Positions 1 through 11,951 of a DNA stretch of 64,000 bases are shown piece by piece. This DNA comes from Coprinellus micaceus (lineage: Eukaryota > Basidiomycota > Agaricomycetes > Agaricales > Psathyrellaceae), in NCBI GenBank assembly GCA_951394405.1, contig OX596339.1:682001-746000 (forward strand), in the 5' to 3' direction. The stretch's first letter is position 1. Each line of letters starts with the position of its first letter. The notes under the pieces were generated by a model. The model ran no database searches, had not been told where the DNA came from, and saw only the letters and a program-made list of their open reading frames with translations. A program made the position numbers and the translations under genes.

Positions 1-165
1 TGAGGACACACGCTTACCCGCAGCCTCGTGTGCAGGTACCCACAACCACACAACAGGGTGGGTACAAGAATCTCGCTCAAAAAACCGGGAACCCTACCTA
101 CGATGTTCTTCGAAGCCCCACTCATCGCCTCCCTCTCCCTCTCGCGGACAACCGAAAACGACGAC

Positions 166-1803
166 ATGGCGTCGACCAAAAGACGCGTCGGTTCGGCGGT
201 GGCAGGAGCAGGGAAGCGAAGGCGCGCCGCGTCGACCTCGCTCCCGCTCAAGTCCCTATGCTTGAACCAGGAGTCGTCACCGCTGAACGTAAACCTCGAG
301 TCGATATTCAACTACCTCCCTGCGCCAGCAGGGCGGAGGAACAGGAATTCGTGGAACCCCACGTCGTTCAAGCAGTTCAAGGCGGCGTCCAAACCCACTT
401 ACACTCACCCCCGGACGACCTCCATCGCCGCTTCTGCCCCCACCCTCGCCAAATCTACCCCTATCCCACCTCCCACCCATAAAACGACGATCTCTTCCCT
501 GCCATCCGAACTCCTATGTCTCATCTTCGACTCCTATTCCACTCCCTCGCACACCTCTTCTCCCTTCGGAGATAGCGCGGAACCCGACCCATCCACACAC
601 CCCTACGGCTTCTTCTCCGTCTCTCACGACAGGGTCTGGACACCCCTCCCACTCACGCATGTCTGCGCAAAGTGGCGCTCGACGGCTATCGCCCACAAAG
701 GGTTGTGGGGAAGCATCGCTTTCGCGCTTCAGGGAGTAGAAGAAGAGTATCAGGAAGAAAGCTTCCATCGTTGGGCGAGCGGGAAGCTCGAGCTTCTGAA
801 GCTATTCTTGGCTCGTGCGAGAGGTGTACCCCTGAAGCTCGCGTTGTCAGCGAGCGAGGACGCGCCCCAGCGGGTTGTCGCGCAAGTCGTGAAGTTGGTG
901 TGTAGGCATGCGGGGCGGTGGCAGGATCTGAGGATGGATTTGGGGAGTGTGTCGGCGGTCCAGACGCTCCGAGACGAGCTCGCGTTGGCCGTCGCACACA
1001 GCCCCAAGCCGGAATCGACGTTTGGCGCGTTGCGGAGTCTGCAGTTGGAGTTGGCTGTCGAGGACGAAGAGGAGGAGTACGATGGGCAGGAGGAAGGAGG
1101 GGATGCGTACGGAGACGCAGAGGAACTCACGAATCATTCAAGCCTCACGGTGAGGGACATCTACGCCCTCGTCCTCCCCCGCGCACCCCGCCTTGATTCA
1201 CTAGTCCTTGACGACCTCTTCTTCACCTGTTCCGAGGGGGAGGAGAGAGACGTAGTGCCCTGGTCTCAACTCAAACGCCTGACGATCACATCCAACTCGA
1301 TCGGCGCGCGGAGGGTTCTGGGGATCTGTGCGAAGGCGGGACGGTTGGAGGAGTTGAAGGTGTGGAGGGTGGGTTTGTGTGAGGAGGATGTGGACGGATG
1401 GGGCCCCCTTTCGCCTTCGAGTACGAGGATCGAGCTCCCGAACTTGCGTTCGTTGGAGCTTACGACACTCACGGACCCCACTGAGCTGCTTGATAGGCTG
1501 AGCCTACCGGCGTTGAGGAGAGTGGATGTGGACGTTCAGGCGATAGGGAGAGGGCTGCTGGGGGATGATCGGGCGGACGTGGTTTCGATTTTGGGGCCTC
1601 TGAACCGACTTGTCGAGGGTGTTCAGTCCCCCTCTGCCCCCGTAGACGTCCGGTGCGGCATCAAAGCGAGCTGTGTTCTTCCAGAGGAGCCGAGGGTGGT
1701 AGACTCGAGGTGGATGGAGGGGAGGGGCTTGAGGGCTCTGGCGCGTGCGAGTGCGGAGGTGGAGGTGTATAAGTATGGGTCGAGTCGGGGTGTGCGTCTG
1801 TGA
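166..1803 (+). CDS. F-box/LRR-like protein
   Basis: Single-exon frame of 545 aa from the ATG at 166. In-frame ATGs at 28 and 103 exist, but the sequence before 166 does not look like protein. The N-terminus is basic and Ser/Pro-rich (residues 1-110). An F-box-like helix region follows: LPSELLCLIFDSY at about 112-124, then an H-V-C-x-K-W-R block and a GLW motif, as in agaricomycete F-box proteins. The rest has leucine-rich spaced segments and an acidic Asp/Glu stretch near 300-330, typical of the variable substrate-binding part. F-box proteins usually link a target to a Skp1-Cullin ubiquitin ligase; that role is inferred. No partner gene is adjacent. Confidence 0.75.
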   Translation: MASTKRRVGSAVAGAGKRRRAASTSLPLKSLCLNQESSPLNVNLESIFNYLPAPAGRRNRNSWNPTSFKQFKAASKPTYTHPRTTSIAASAPTLAKSTPIPPPTHKTTISSLPSELLCLIFDSYSTPSHTSSPFGDSAEPDPSTHPYGFFSVSHDRVWTPLPLTHVCAKWRSTAIAHKGLWGSIAFALQGVEEEYQEESFHRWASGKLELLKLFLARARGVPLKLALSASEDAPQRVVAQVVKLVCRHAGRWQDLRMDLGSVSAVQTLRDELALAVAHSPKPESTFGALRSLQLELAVEDEEEEYDGQEEGGDAYGDAEELTNHSSLTVRDIYALVLPRAPRLDSLVLDDLFFTCSEGEERDVVPWSQLKRLTITSNSIGARRVLGICAKAGRLEELKVWRVGLCEEDVDGWGPLSPSSTRIELPNLRSLELTTLTDPTELLDRLSLPALRRVDVDVQAIGRGLLGDDRADVVSILGPLNRLVEGVQSPSAPVDVRCGIKASCVLPEEPRVVDSRWMEGRGLRALARASAEVEVYKYGSSRGVRL

Positions 1804-3120
1804 GGTGTGGCAGCCTGACCACGTATAAGTATACGTCTACCTCGCCCTCGCCGCGTTGTGTCCCTTATTGTCTTCGCTGGCTTTGCGTTATTATTATTCG
1901 TTATGCTACTCTTCACCCTCGTCGTTGTTATGCTTTGTCGCTGTCATGCTTTGCCTCGCTGTTGTGCTTTTTGTTATGCGTGTTCTTATTTCGGGTTTGA
2001 TGGGATTTGTGGGATATTGGACGCTACTTACCAGCACGGTCGTTACATGTTACTTACTGCATATGCTCAGTACTATTTACCCTATTCACACATACATATA
2101 GACGCTCGTTTGTTCTCTCAGGTGTTGCCAAGTGATGTCCGTTCAGTCGTCCACTGCGCCGAAGGCCGATTTGCGAACATATTCAGCGCGTTTACAGACT
2201 GTCTGACAGCGCACGGGTTCTAGGTAGGCAGAGACGATTCTAATGTTTTTGAAGCTGGAGTCCTAGAGTCGATGGCGAGGGGTTATTAGGTTGATGCCAG
2301 TGGTTGGATTCAGACCCGTGGGGCTGCGTTGGTAGATGAAGGCAGTCCTACAAGCTTCAGGATGTGGAGTCTGACTCGGTGCAGAAAGCCAACGGGAGAG
2401 AGAACGACTTGCGCGAGAGGTGCTTAATGAGCCTAGAGTGGGTGTACGGGGAGGATCCCAAGAATGCGAATGGGCACAGCCATGCGATCGGGATAGGTTT
2501 GCGAATAGGCGCCCGCGACCTGTACCCAGGCTCTGAGTGAACTGGCGGCAAAAACCGACAGCAGTCGAAAGGAGGCTGCTATTGTGCAATGAGGCTGCCT
2601 TGGACGGACATCCCTTGGCACTGCAAGAAAGGCCCAATGTATCCGCCGATACACACTGGTGAAATCGTGTTAGGGCGTTCGTTTTTCCCCATCTTTCCTT
2701 TGTCCTTTGTTACATTGAGGAGAAACAAAATGTCTGCTAACGTGTGTCCACGATGTTGGGGGTGGAGAAATTGGTCCTTTCTTGCAATACGAGAAGCGAC
2801 GCCATGTTAAAATAGACCCATCGCGAATCCAACCATAGATCTGAGCATCTGGCTCTAATACTACTGAAGGAACATCGAGGGAAGAGGCATTGAGCGCTTT
2901 CCTCTACAGATGGAAGCTAGTAAAGAAACGAGGTACACTTGCGAGTTTAAACCGATTCCTTTTGGAATGAGGGACTGGATTGTTCTTTTGAGAATTCCGT
3001 CCCCGGACATTGGTCACGGTGGGAGCTCGTCGGAGTTTGAGTAGTCCGTGGTGGGCGCTAAAACGCCGGCTCTGCCTTCTTCCTTCTTGATCCCATATGC
3101 CGAGCCACCACACAGAGGGG
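1804..3120. other. Intergenic, no gene recognised
   Basis: Pyrimidine-rich just after the F-box stop, then AT-richer sequence with only short unsupported frames. The last part presumably holds the promoter of the NACHT-TPR gene starting at 3121. No repeat, tRNA or transposon signature was seen. Confidence 0.5.
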
Positions 3121-6100
3121 ATGTCGTCCCAATCTCATACCTCAGGCCATGGAAAGAGAAATATCCTTGCCAGGGTGTTCAGCAAGCTTCGAAGATCGCC
3201 CAGATTCCACGAGGAGGCCTCGACTTCGACACAGGTCCGCTCTTTGGCTCTACAAGCAGCATATCGTCCAGAAGATGGGCGCTCTTCTACATCTGGAGGG
3301 AACCTAGGAACGGGACACGATTATGACCTGCCTCTCCCGCCCCACACACCTACCAATGTAGTGGAAGACCGTTCGAGGCGCTGGCACCACGGCGATACAT
3401 GTGCGTCTTGGGGACTTTTGCGACCGATAGAATGTCTTGACGATTTTGTTTGAAAAGATAACACACACGGAACGACGAACTTCGTTGGGAGTGTTGCAAG
3501 TGCAACTTTTGGGACGAACTCGGGTGAGCTTGAACGTACCTGGGTCGTAAGCCTCGCTAATGCGCATTGCGGACTAATTCAGTGACTACCATCGAGCAGG
3601 CATTCTTTTCGTCGGGAAATGGTGAGTCTGAGAGTATTGCTCGCGGCATGGCACCCAAGCTGAAACAACACTAGAAGCAACCTTATTATGGGACACCCTC
3701 CCGAGACAGCGTGATATTGGTGGCCAGGAGAACGAGTACCTAAGGGGAAGTCGCGAAGATACAGTTAAAGACATCATGGGATGGTTCGAAGACCCCAAAT
3801 CGGAGCTCGCTTTCTTCATCCAAGGAGCCGCAGGGCTGGGCAAGACCACTCTCGCCCGCCACCTCACCTATCAATTTCACGTCGCCGGTCGCCTCGCCGC
3901 TTCTGTATCCCTCAGCGCCCTACCGAGCGACGTCAGAAGCCCAGCCAGCGTTGTGAAGATGGTATCACGGGAGATCGGGAGGACCCACCCCACAGCCATC
4001 CCAACGATCCTCGAAGCCATCAAGTCGTGCCAAGCAGCACCGCTAGTCGACCAGATTGATATGTTCCTCGTGGGCCCCGTACGCTCTCTCGGTCTTGCCC
4101 ATCCCCTTGCAGTAATCTTCGATGCAGTCGACGAATTCGAATCCCACGCAGCCCTCATCAAGGCACTTTCATCCCTTCCCTCATCTTCCTCGCCGTTGAT
4201 CAAATTCATCGCTCTTGGCCGCTCGGGTCCTCGAGGTCGTGCGTTCAAAGGTGGTTCAATTTTACTTTACCAGCTTCAGCCTGTGTCGACGACCGTTATG
4301 GAGCAATTCCTCAGCGAGCAATTTGACGATGTGAATTGGGAACAAGGGGGACGCCCCGCCCTGCGGCGCATCACAAAACTCGCAGAGCTTGCCAACGGGC
4401 TGTTCATCTGGGCGACAGTTGTGTGCTCCCTCCTACAAAAGAGGTTGAGCCGCTTCTCCCCCGACCATATCCTTGATTCTATCCTCGAAGCCCGGCGAAG
4501 TCTAGGAGATAGCGAGCAATTGGCGACACTGTATCATCAAGCGATTATGTTGCTCTTCCCAGACGCCGAGGACAGGGCCCTCTTTCGGGAGTACATGACT
4601 GGCACGATCGCCCTTCAAGAACCTCTTTCGATAGACGAATTCTCAGCCTTCACCAACCTAACCATTCGTGCAATCGAAGGCATCCATGCCGAGCTCAAGG
4701 CCTTGCAGATTAGACAGCCCGGGGATGGCGCTATGGTTTATCCTGCGGGGAGAATTTTTCACCTCTCTCTTTTGGAGTACCTTCACAGCACCTCGACCCC
4801 GCCACACATCGCGTTCCACATTCCGCTCGTCGACTCACATTCAAAGCTCACTGGATACTGCCTCAAGGAGCTAACGCGGTTCCTCCTCAGTCCTCATCCT
4901 CTCAGCTACCTCAACCTTACACCCCGACAACGGTATGCCGTTATCTACCTCATGAATCACCTCCATCACGGAACTCCGTCCGTTCAGCCAGGCTCCTCTG
5001 ACGAATGGGAATGCTCGCCGCACTGCACGCTCCTTCTACAAACCAGCCCTGAGCTGCTGCAGAAGTGGGCGCATTTATTCGTTGATTTGGTGGAGGCTGC
5101 ACCGGTGATGGAAGAGTGCACTGAAGGCGCCGACACGCAGGACACTGGGGGTGAGGTTGGGGGTCTCGATGGTGTGGATAGTGGTGACTACCACCTCCGT
5201 GGTGCTGACGAGCAGGGCACCGGAAGTGAGAGCAAGGATAATGAGAACTCCGGAGAGGGGAGCGTCGGCATCATCGACACTGGCAACCGAGATGCCCACG
5301 AAGGGGATTGGGATCATGGCGCCTGGGTATCGCAGCTGCTACAAGGCGTGGCTTGGACTCTCGGTGAAGGGCATGCACCTCCAACGTCGTACCAAACATG
5401 TTGCTTGGAGGTCGCTGTCCGGCTCCGGCCTTACGATGTGGAGCTCTGGTATGACCTAGGTCTGGGCTACTGGAGTGTGGCAGAATGGAGCCGGTCCGTC
5501 GATGCATGCGATCAGGCCGTCGAGGCTTTCCAAAATGCGTTGCGCGGTGCGAATGAACCCGGAGCACGCGACCCAGGACGGTTTCTCACTGGCTTAGCGA
5601 CTACACTCAACACACGCTTTCACCTGGTTGGAGAGACCGCAGATTTCGATCGCGCAATAGCACTTCATCGAGCTGCCCTGGACATGCGTCCCCCAGGCCA
5701 CGTTAACCGGACAATATCCCTGAATAATCTGGCCTCATCCCTCGCCACATACTTACACCGTATAGGCTCTTTTGGAGGTGGCATTGACGAAGTGATTCGC
5801 CTGCAAAGGGAGGCCCTAGATCTGCTGCCCCGGGGTCACAAACGTACCGGAGTGTATCTACGCAACCTCTCAAACTACCTCGAATCACGCTATGAGGCGA
5901 CAGCATCTACAGCCAACTTGGACGAGGCCATTCAACTCGGGCGAGAATCGCTGGCACTCTGCCCCCTGGGTCATCCAGATCGCGCTTGGGCCCTCAACAG
6001 ACTCGCGTGGAACCTCACATTGCAGTACGAAGCTCAAGACGGCAGCCAATACCTCGAAGAGGCTACTTACCTTGCCAGAGAATCCCTTTCCCTTCGACCG

Positions 6101-6439
6101 GCGGGACATCCCCATCGCTGGGCTACCTTGGAGACGCTAGCGAAAGCCCTTCAATTTAAACTCGATCATCTCGACGAAGCCCTCCAGCTGAGTCGGGAAT
6201 GTGTCTTGTTAACCCCGACAACCTTTATTTATCACTGGGAAAGTTTGCAAAGCCTTGCCACCATCCTCCTTTGCGACTACGAACGCTCAGGTGCAGCCGA
6301 AGAACTCAACGAAGCTGTATCTGTTTGCGAACAGGCCTTATCACTATGCCCCCCGAAACATTTCCGGCGTCACAAACTCCTCGCCCTGCAGACCAAATTG
6401 GCGGAAGTCAAATCCACTTCGTCATCAAGCATACCCTGA
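3121..6439 (+). CDS. NACHT-TPR NLR-like protein, copy A
   Basis: Four exons by my reading: 3121-3400, 3458-3523, 3583-3621 and 3675-6439, giving 1049 aa. The same exon pattern and exact length occur in copy B (42441-45765), which strongly supports the model. Residues 1-128 are an unrecognised N-terminal region. A P-loop NTPase follows a TREDT-like linker: Walker A GAAGLGKTT at about 179-187 and Walker B LAVIFDAVDEF near 270-280, as in fungal NACHT/STAND proteins. An acidic Glu/Gly/Asp linker lies near 610-690. About five or six ~48-residue TPR-like units (DLDEAI, PxGHPxR, LNxLA) fill 720-1040. Fungal proteins of this type are thought to be ligand-triggered self-recognition or defence switches. 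No CHAT protease or other C-terminal effector is present. Confidence 0.85.
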
Positions 6440-7152
6440 CCTCCTATTATCCGACGGATTACACTTTTGTATATCGTCAACCTCCCACTATAGATGTATT
6501 GTCACGGTAGTTCACGTTTCTCCCCAATTCAAGCATGTTGTATCTTTATCTGCCTGTATCGTTTCTATTGCCTTAGCCACCCCACTTTCTTGTGATTTAC
6601 TTCCTGACCCAGAGTCTATGTGGTTTGTATTCGTTTCCACGCCATTATAATTAGAGCCTACCATACCTACGGCACAGTCGACTGGCGCGCTTCATCACGC
6701 GATCCTCGCGAGTGGGCGGATACTTCAAATTCAATGTCAACCGGACGCAGAAGGACGACCAATGGACGTGAATCGGAAGGTAGGAGGAGTGAGGGGGTCC
6801 AGGGCGCACGGAAACGGGCTTTCCCTGTCCCAGCATTCCGATCAGGCACAAGGCGCGCGTCGCTGGCCCATTGCCCGACCCAGCATCTCGGGTAGGCGAG
6901 TCCGAGTCGCGACCCCGGTACTCCCCCGCTTGAATTCTGCAGCTGAAAGCAAAGTCATTCACGCCTCCAAGGCCCTTGAGCACGTCTGGAGGACGTTAGA
7001 CATCTCGATGCGCAGTCAACTTCCTGCTTTGCAGACTTCAGCTTGAATTCCTTCGTTCACTCATGACTTGGGTTCTCGAATCTCGTACTGCTCTGCTGCC
7101 AAAGGATGCGACAGTGTATTTTGAGAAAATATCGGGGAGGTAGATGGGTAAG
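6440..7152. other. Convergent intergenic region
   Basis: Lies between the stop codons of the NACHT-TPR gene (+) and the NLR N-terminal-like gene (-). Several 60-110 codon frames exist on both strands, but none has recognisable protein character or splice continuity. Confidence 0.45.
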
Positions 7153-8473
7153 CTACGCACCCCGGCGATCCTTCAGCCAATCGGCGGCCTCAACGACTTT
7201 GAGAATCAGAGTTCCATTCCGAACAGAGACGTCAAGCTTAACCTTCGCGTCAGTGCACGTACGCAAGACCCGCAAATGTGAATCTCACAATCGCAATTTC
7301 GATTGAAAAGTTGAGCTCACGGACGAGCCGAACGGTTTCTTGTCGGTCCTCTTCTTTATTATGTGCCACCCATTCCAGTGCTGAGCGATTCAACTTATTC
7401 TCGAGGGCGGTTGCAAGGTGCGTGAGAGCCCTATATGTTAGCGTCACGGAGTCATGGATCAGAGAGGAATGAGAAAAGGGAGACGAGACGGCTGCCTCAC
7501 CGCTCCAATCCATCTCGACGGCCTTTAAACTCTTGTGGCGGATCCGGCGGACTCGATCTCAAAACTTCGTATACAAGCTTCGCCCGCTCGGCGAACCTCG
7601 CAAAGTCTTGCCTGTTGTCTCCAAGATCCTGCGCTGCAGCGTAAGTAAACCAACAACCTTCACGCAGTTACTAGTGACGGGAGTTAAACCTACGTCGTAG
7701 ACATCCAAGATTCGGTTCACTGCTGCGACTGCACTTTTCAAGGGAAGGACCGCATCCGGCGCCCGCTCGATGAGGGACAGTGTAGCTCTGATCCCTGAGT
7801 ACCAGGATGGCAGTTCGTTCGCTTCTGCTTGAAAATAGGGTTCTGGCATGCTAGCGAAGGAGGAATTGTGAGGAAGGCTTTGCGTGACGGTGGCCAGCGC
7901 CTGATGACCACCAGTATCAGTGCTCGGTGGGTGGACAATGGGTTGTGGAAAGCTCGCGAAGAAAGGTCCATGTAGAGGGCCAGGTGTGGTCCCAGGAAGC
8001 GCTTGGAGTTGGGAGGTGTGACTCGGAGACGAGTAGGTGATGGGCTCCGGCATGGGGGGAATAGCAGTGGGGTTCAAGATTTGGGTGAGATATAGAGGTT
8101 CAGGCAGTGTGCAAGGCTCTCCAGAGGGGTGGGTCGGGGATGGCTTAGGGTCGGGGAAGATGTACGCGGGGGCTCCCTCAGACTCGAAAGTGGCCCTCTG
8201 CATGCCGTGCGAGGGAGTCCACGGAGGTCTCACCGAGGAAGACCCTGCGACGGGGATCTGGTGTGTGAAACCACCCAGGGCGGGTGACACTTCGTTGGGA
8301 ATACTGAGCCGTTCAGATCTAGTTCCAATGCGACCTTGACGAGGGGTAGATGTCGGGTGTGGGGGTCTTGACGATGAGCGAGCCAGAGTCTTGAAGGCGT
8401 TCTTGACATCTTTACCGGCCTCTGTGACTTTTCGCCGGAAGGACGAGGTCTTTTCTGAGCTGAGAGAAGCCAT
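7153..8473 (-). CDS. NLR N-terminal-module-like protein lacking NACHT
   Basis: Minus-strand gene with likely exons 8473-7694, 7628-7501, 7430-7270 and 7196-7153, coding for 370 aa. The third intron needs a weak GTCTTG donor, so the last exon is less certain. An upstream in-frame ATG at 8560 is possible, but MASLSSEK at 8473 is preferred. After a short basic start (RRKVTEAGKDVKNAF), residues ~35-200 are Pro/Ser/Thr-rich and probably disordered. Residues ~210-370 are helical (LPLKSAVAAVNRILDVYD, RFAERAKLVYEVL, LATALENKLNRSALEW). From memory, this resembles the helical region before the NACHT domain in many agaricomycete NLRs. No P-loop follows before the stop. It converges on the NACHT-TPR gene 0.7 kb away. 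It may be a stand-alone adaptor or a truncated NLR. Confidence 0.6.
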
Positions 8474-10011
8474 TAGAAAGCGTACGGCGAGCCGCTTTTC
8501 AAGGTGGGGGCCAATGAAGAACGCGGGAGGTAAGGTATCAAAGCAGTCCAAGTAGGTCATTCTGCACGTTACTTATCACCGAAATCATTCGCAGGTCGTC
8601 ACATCGATAAGAAAAGGTGTACACAAGTACAGCCCTTGTCCGTATAGTTCTTCTTGGGGTATTTTTTGTCTCCTACATCATGTCGGATTAAGTTTGTAAG
8701 TCGGATGAGTATTTTTCGCTCGTCATTTGGCGAACGGGGCGCCAGGGACACCTAGGTTCGTCAGAATCGAGGTCTGTGTTCAACCGGTTGCTTTCGGAGG
8801 TTCTGGAGGTGTTTTCGGGTGACTCAGGGCGTTGGATCGGCACAGGGTCCTCGCCTCCTTCAAATGGAGGCCCCGGGACAAGAATCTGAGTGCAGGCTGC
8901 AGTGTTGAGAATTTAGAAAGTATCTTGGGAGATGTTTGAGGGGAAAGGAATGAGGAAACCTGTCCACGCCCGCATCGGCAATCCCCGACTCGGCAATCAA
9001 CCGACACAGCCAATCGCGACGAATCACCGCCCCTATCTTTCTCTTTTTCCTCATCCACCTGTCATCCTCAGCTCTCCCAGCCGTGTTGCTTCGTATTCTC
9101 CGTTTTGCCCCGGAATACAAACAGAGATGGAAGAGCGTGGAGGTGTATGCGAAGTTGTGGCCGTGCGTCCTCCATCCGCGTATCATCCACTCTGAATCTT
9201 GGTCCTCTTCAGCCTTCAATCCCTTCGCCATCCCTTCGACTCGGCGTGTCTCCCGCTTGCTCGAGTCGGCCTCCCAAATTGGACCGATGGGACAGCGCAG
9301 AATACAGACGACTCCCCAGACTTCGTCATTGCAGCCAACACCATCGTCCCCACCGATTCATCCCCCATCACCTCGAATGTGAGCTGCATCTTATAACCGG
9401 AGACGGAGCAGCAAGTCCTAGAAAAATTGGTGAAGCCCCTCGGTGAGCAAGGAAACAATATACCTTCATTGAGGAACGAATGGGGTCAGTTGGACTCTCT
9501 GGGCAGTGCTCGTATTCGGGTGCATGGGGCGTTAACTCTGGTGGGTCGTTCGGGTCATCCGTACTGAGCGCAGGCAATGGGGGACGTAACTACCCAGTAA
9601 TGCAGTCTTCTCCTGAATGGGCTCATCAAGATTTCTACATGCGGTTTCAGCTAGACCCGTACTTTCTCGATGGCCGTGTCTGGCATCTGCGATAGCTGTT
9701 CCCACCGAAGCTTCAAATGACTCTGCTATCCACGCCTCACCTGGTGGCTCTAGGTGTCATTATTCGCAGACGAATGTGGTTAAGCGCGATCTAGAAATAG
9801 GGCCTAACGGTCTCGAACAAGATTCGCCGCAGTTAGTAGGACTATCTATAGTCCGCGATTAGGCGCCCGCGGAGCTTCAAAGCCAGGTCGCAACAGCGCG
9901 CGTCGTTTCAGGGGCTTGCAAAGAGAAGTGCCCATATCATCAACCTGGATTGCTAGAGTGCAATGAAACTAGCCCTAGGGAGGGGCTGGGCATAGGTTGT
10001 AAGTATCAGTG
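8474..10011. other. Gene-poor region with short repeat remnant
   Basis: No convincing gene. A stretch at about 8972-9045 resembles 47863-47930 (shared core CGGCAAYCCCCGACTCGGC), suggesting an old dispersed repeat. On the minus strand around 9577-9400, a frame ending SSMK, a 46-nt GT-AG intron and a short DLLLRLRL tail could be a terminal exon pair, but no start or upstream exons were found. Confidence 0.35.
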
Positions 10012-11345
10012 TTATACATCCGGCGGCGCTGCAAGGTTGGTGGGGTTCCGGGGTGCTTCCACGCTGGCGCCCGACTGGCGAAGGAGTTCGGCAATCTCTG
10101 ATTCTCTTCCGTATTTATCCTGTGCGACCTGAAATGGGGTCCGTCCTTGATTATCTACAGTTCAAGGGTTGTTATTAGCTCTCCTGAGCTCCGTGTGACG
10201 AGGTAGTGAAAACTTTGACGCACCCCGTGCACAGGGGCTTGCACCATGTTCAAGCAAGATCTTCGCGCCCTCGAGATCTCCGCGTTCGCAGGCGGTGTGT
10301 AGGGGAGAGCTTCCATTCCGATCTGGAGGGTCGCGTGAGTAGATGGACTCAATAGGAGGCTAGCAAATACTTGCCTATGGTGTTGACGTCCGCACCTAAA
10401 TTGACTAGGACACGAAGGGTGTCCCACTCCCGGGAACGAGAAGTGAATTCGAGGGCCGTTGCACCATCTGTCATAGTACACTACTTCAGAATGCCCCATT
10501 TGGTTGGAAACACTTATGCCATACCTCTGAATGGCGTGTGGATGTCTGCACCCATGCTCACAAGGGTGCGAACGATACCCCAGTTTCCGGAAAGACATGT
10601 GGTTTCGAGTGCGGTTCGACTATCTGTGTACAGTAGTCAGAATCGCTGAGTGAAGGCCGAAAAAATAATGCGGACCATCGGTGGTAACGTTTGGATCGGC
10701 TCCAGCGGCGATTGTCCGCGCTATCCCTTGAAATTGGTCGAAGTCGTTGCGCGTAATGGCAGCCTTCAAACGGCTATCAGCGGTGCTCTGAGACCTTAGT
10801 GGTAGCACTTCGTAAAAGTCTCGCAATGTTGGGATGAACGCGACGAGGATCGCAAGTGTCTGTCCGAATCCCCACTCCCATTCGCCAGGGGCCTGGATGT
10901 GCCTATTTTGCCGAAGGGTGAGCTCAATGTCGGCGATGAGGATAACATTCATCGCCAACAAGAAAGCCAAGCCAATGAAGACTGGAAGCACACTCCGCAC
11001 TAGCTTCCACCTAGATTGGCCGTCTCTGTGTTCACCCCTGCTTTGATGAGCTGTGGGCTGGAAAAGGCGGGAATGTCGGTCCCTGAAGGGATACTCGTAG
11101 AGGAAGAGAATCGATGCAACGGGGAGGAGGAGGTTAATCCCGGGCAGAAGGAAGGCCGAATAAATGACCAGGGAACTGATTCGAAGAGCCTGCGACCCAT
11201 ATTGCACACGGGCGCCCAATATAGACAGCTTGGCGAATTGAATAGCACAGTGCGTCGAGTCAAGAGCGCCAAACAATTGGGGGTCGCTCCACAGCCATAT
11301 TCCAAGGGCCGACATAAGAGAAAAATGGAAAGAACCGAGGGACAT
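10012..11345 (-). CDS. Membrane-anchored ankyrin-repeat protein
   Basis: Five exons: 11345-10676, 10623-10525, 10467-10375, 10322-10224 and 10154-10012, giving 367 aa with all introns in phase 1. Intron 3 is GC-AG (GCAAGT donor). Residues 1-~190 hold about four hydrophobic segments (for example IWLW near the start, SSLVIYSAFLLPGINLLLP, VLPVFIGLAFLLAMNVILI). The rest is ankyrin repeats, with exons 2-4 of 99, 93 and 99 nt each coding about one repeat (TALExxxxxGxxxxVRxLVxxGAD). The C-terminus is a partial repeat (GRTPFQVAQDKYG) plus a short tail. The membrane half matches, from memory, the C-terminal half of a common agaricomycete membrane protein family whose N-terminal half resembles the gene at 39025-39522. 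Ankyrins mediate protein contacts; partner and function are unknown. Confidence 0.8.
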
Positions 11346-11951
11346 GATTAATGTCAGACTTGTGGTTTTGTCGCGCCCCCGAAGATACACTGGGTTCCGA
11401 GGCTTTAAGCCTTGGGTACTTGTACGCTACAAGGTCAAATGTGCCAAGAATTCATGAAGATCACGACCATGTGACTTTCGTGTGATCGTGGGCGCTTCCT
11501 TCCCTTTCAATCGATTTATGACGCAGAACATGTTTCACTCTTCCCCACCAATGACCCACCCACATCTTCCGTCCTTCGTCCCATGCCGTTGTCGTTACCT
11601 GACGCGCCTCCGTACGTACATCCCTTGTCCTTCGTTGCGCTCCTAATATTCTATATTAGGTCCTGCTTTTACGACCGTCCCTCATCCCCTGCTCAATCCC
11701 TTGAAAATGCCTCTGTGCCGTCCGAATCTATGTCTCGACTTGCCCACCCCACGTTCGTTTCCTCACCGTTCTCCTCGATGGATGTGGTACTCATGCTGTA
11801 CCCAGATCCCCAATGACTTCTTCGCCCGCATCCTCCCTTTCATCCCTCCATAACGCGGATCTGCCCTCTGTCTCTGGTCCGCACCCTCCATCGTTTGTCC
11901 ATTCACTTGTGTCCTCCTCGCATTAAGTACTCACTCTCCTTCGTTCACCAG
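11346..11951. other. Divergent promoter region and possible 5' exons
   Basis: Separates the ankyrin gene (-) from the small gene at 11952 (+). The right half is C/T-rich, like fungal 5' leaders, and several short frames beginning near 11583-11812 could hold the missing first exon of the small gene. None joined in frame to the acceptor at 11951 without a stop. Confidence 0.3.

Noticed and set aside
5300..6439. CHAT protease expected after TPR repeats
   Set aside because: Many mushroom TPR proteins end in CHAT, but the frame stops right after the last TPR-like unit in both copies; no His/Cys block seen.
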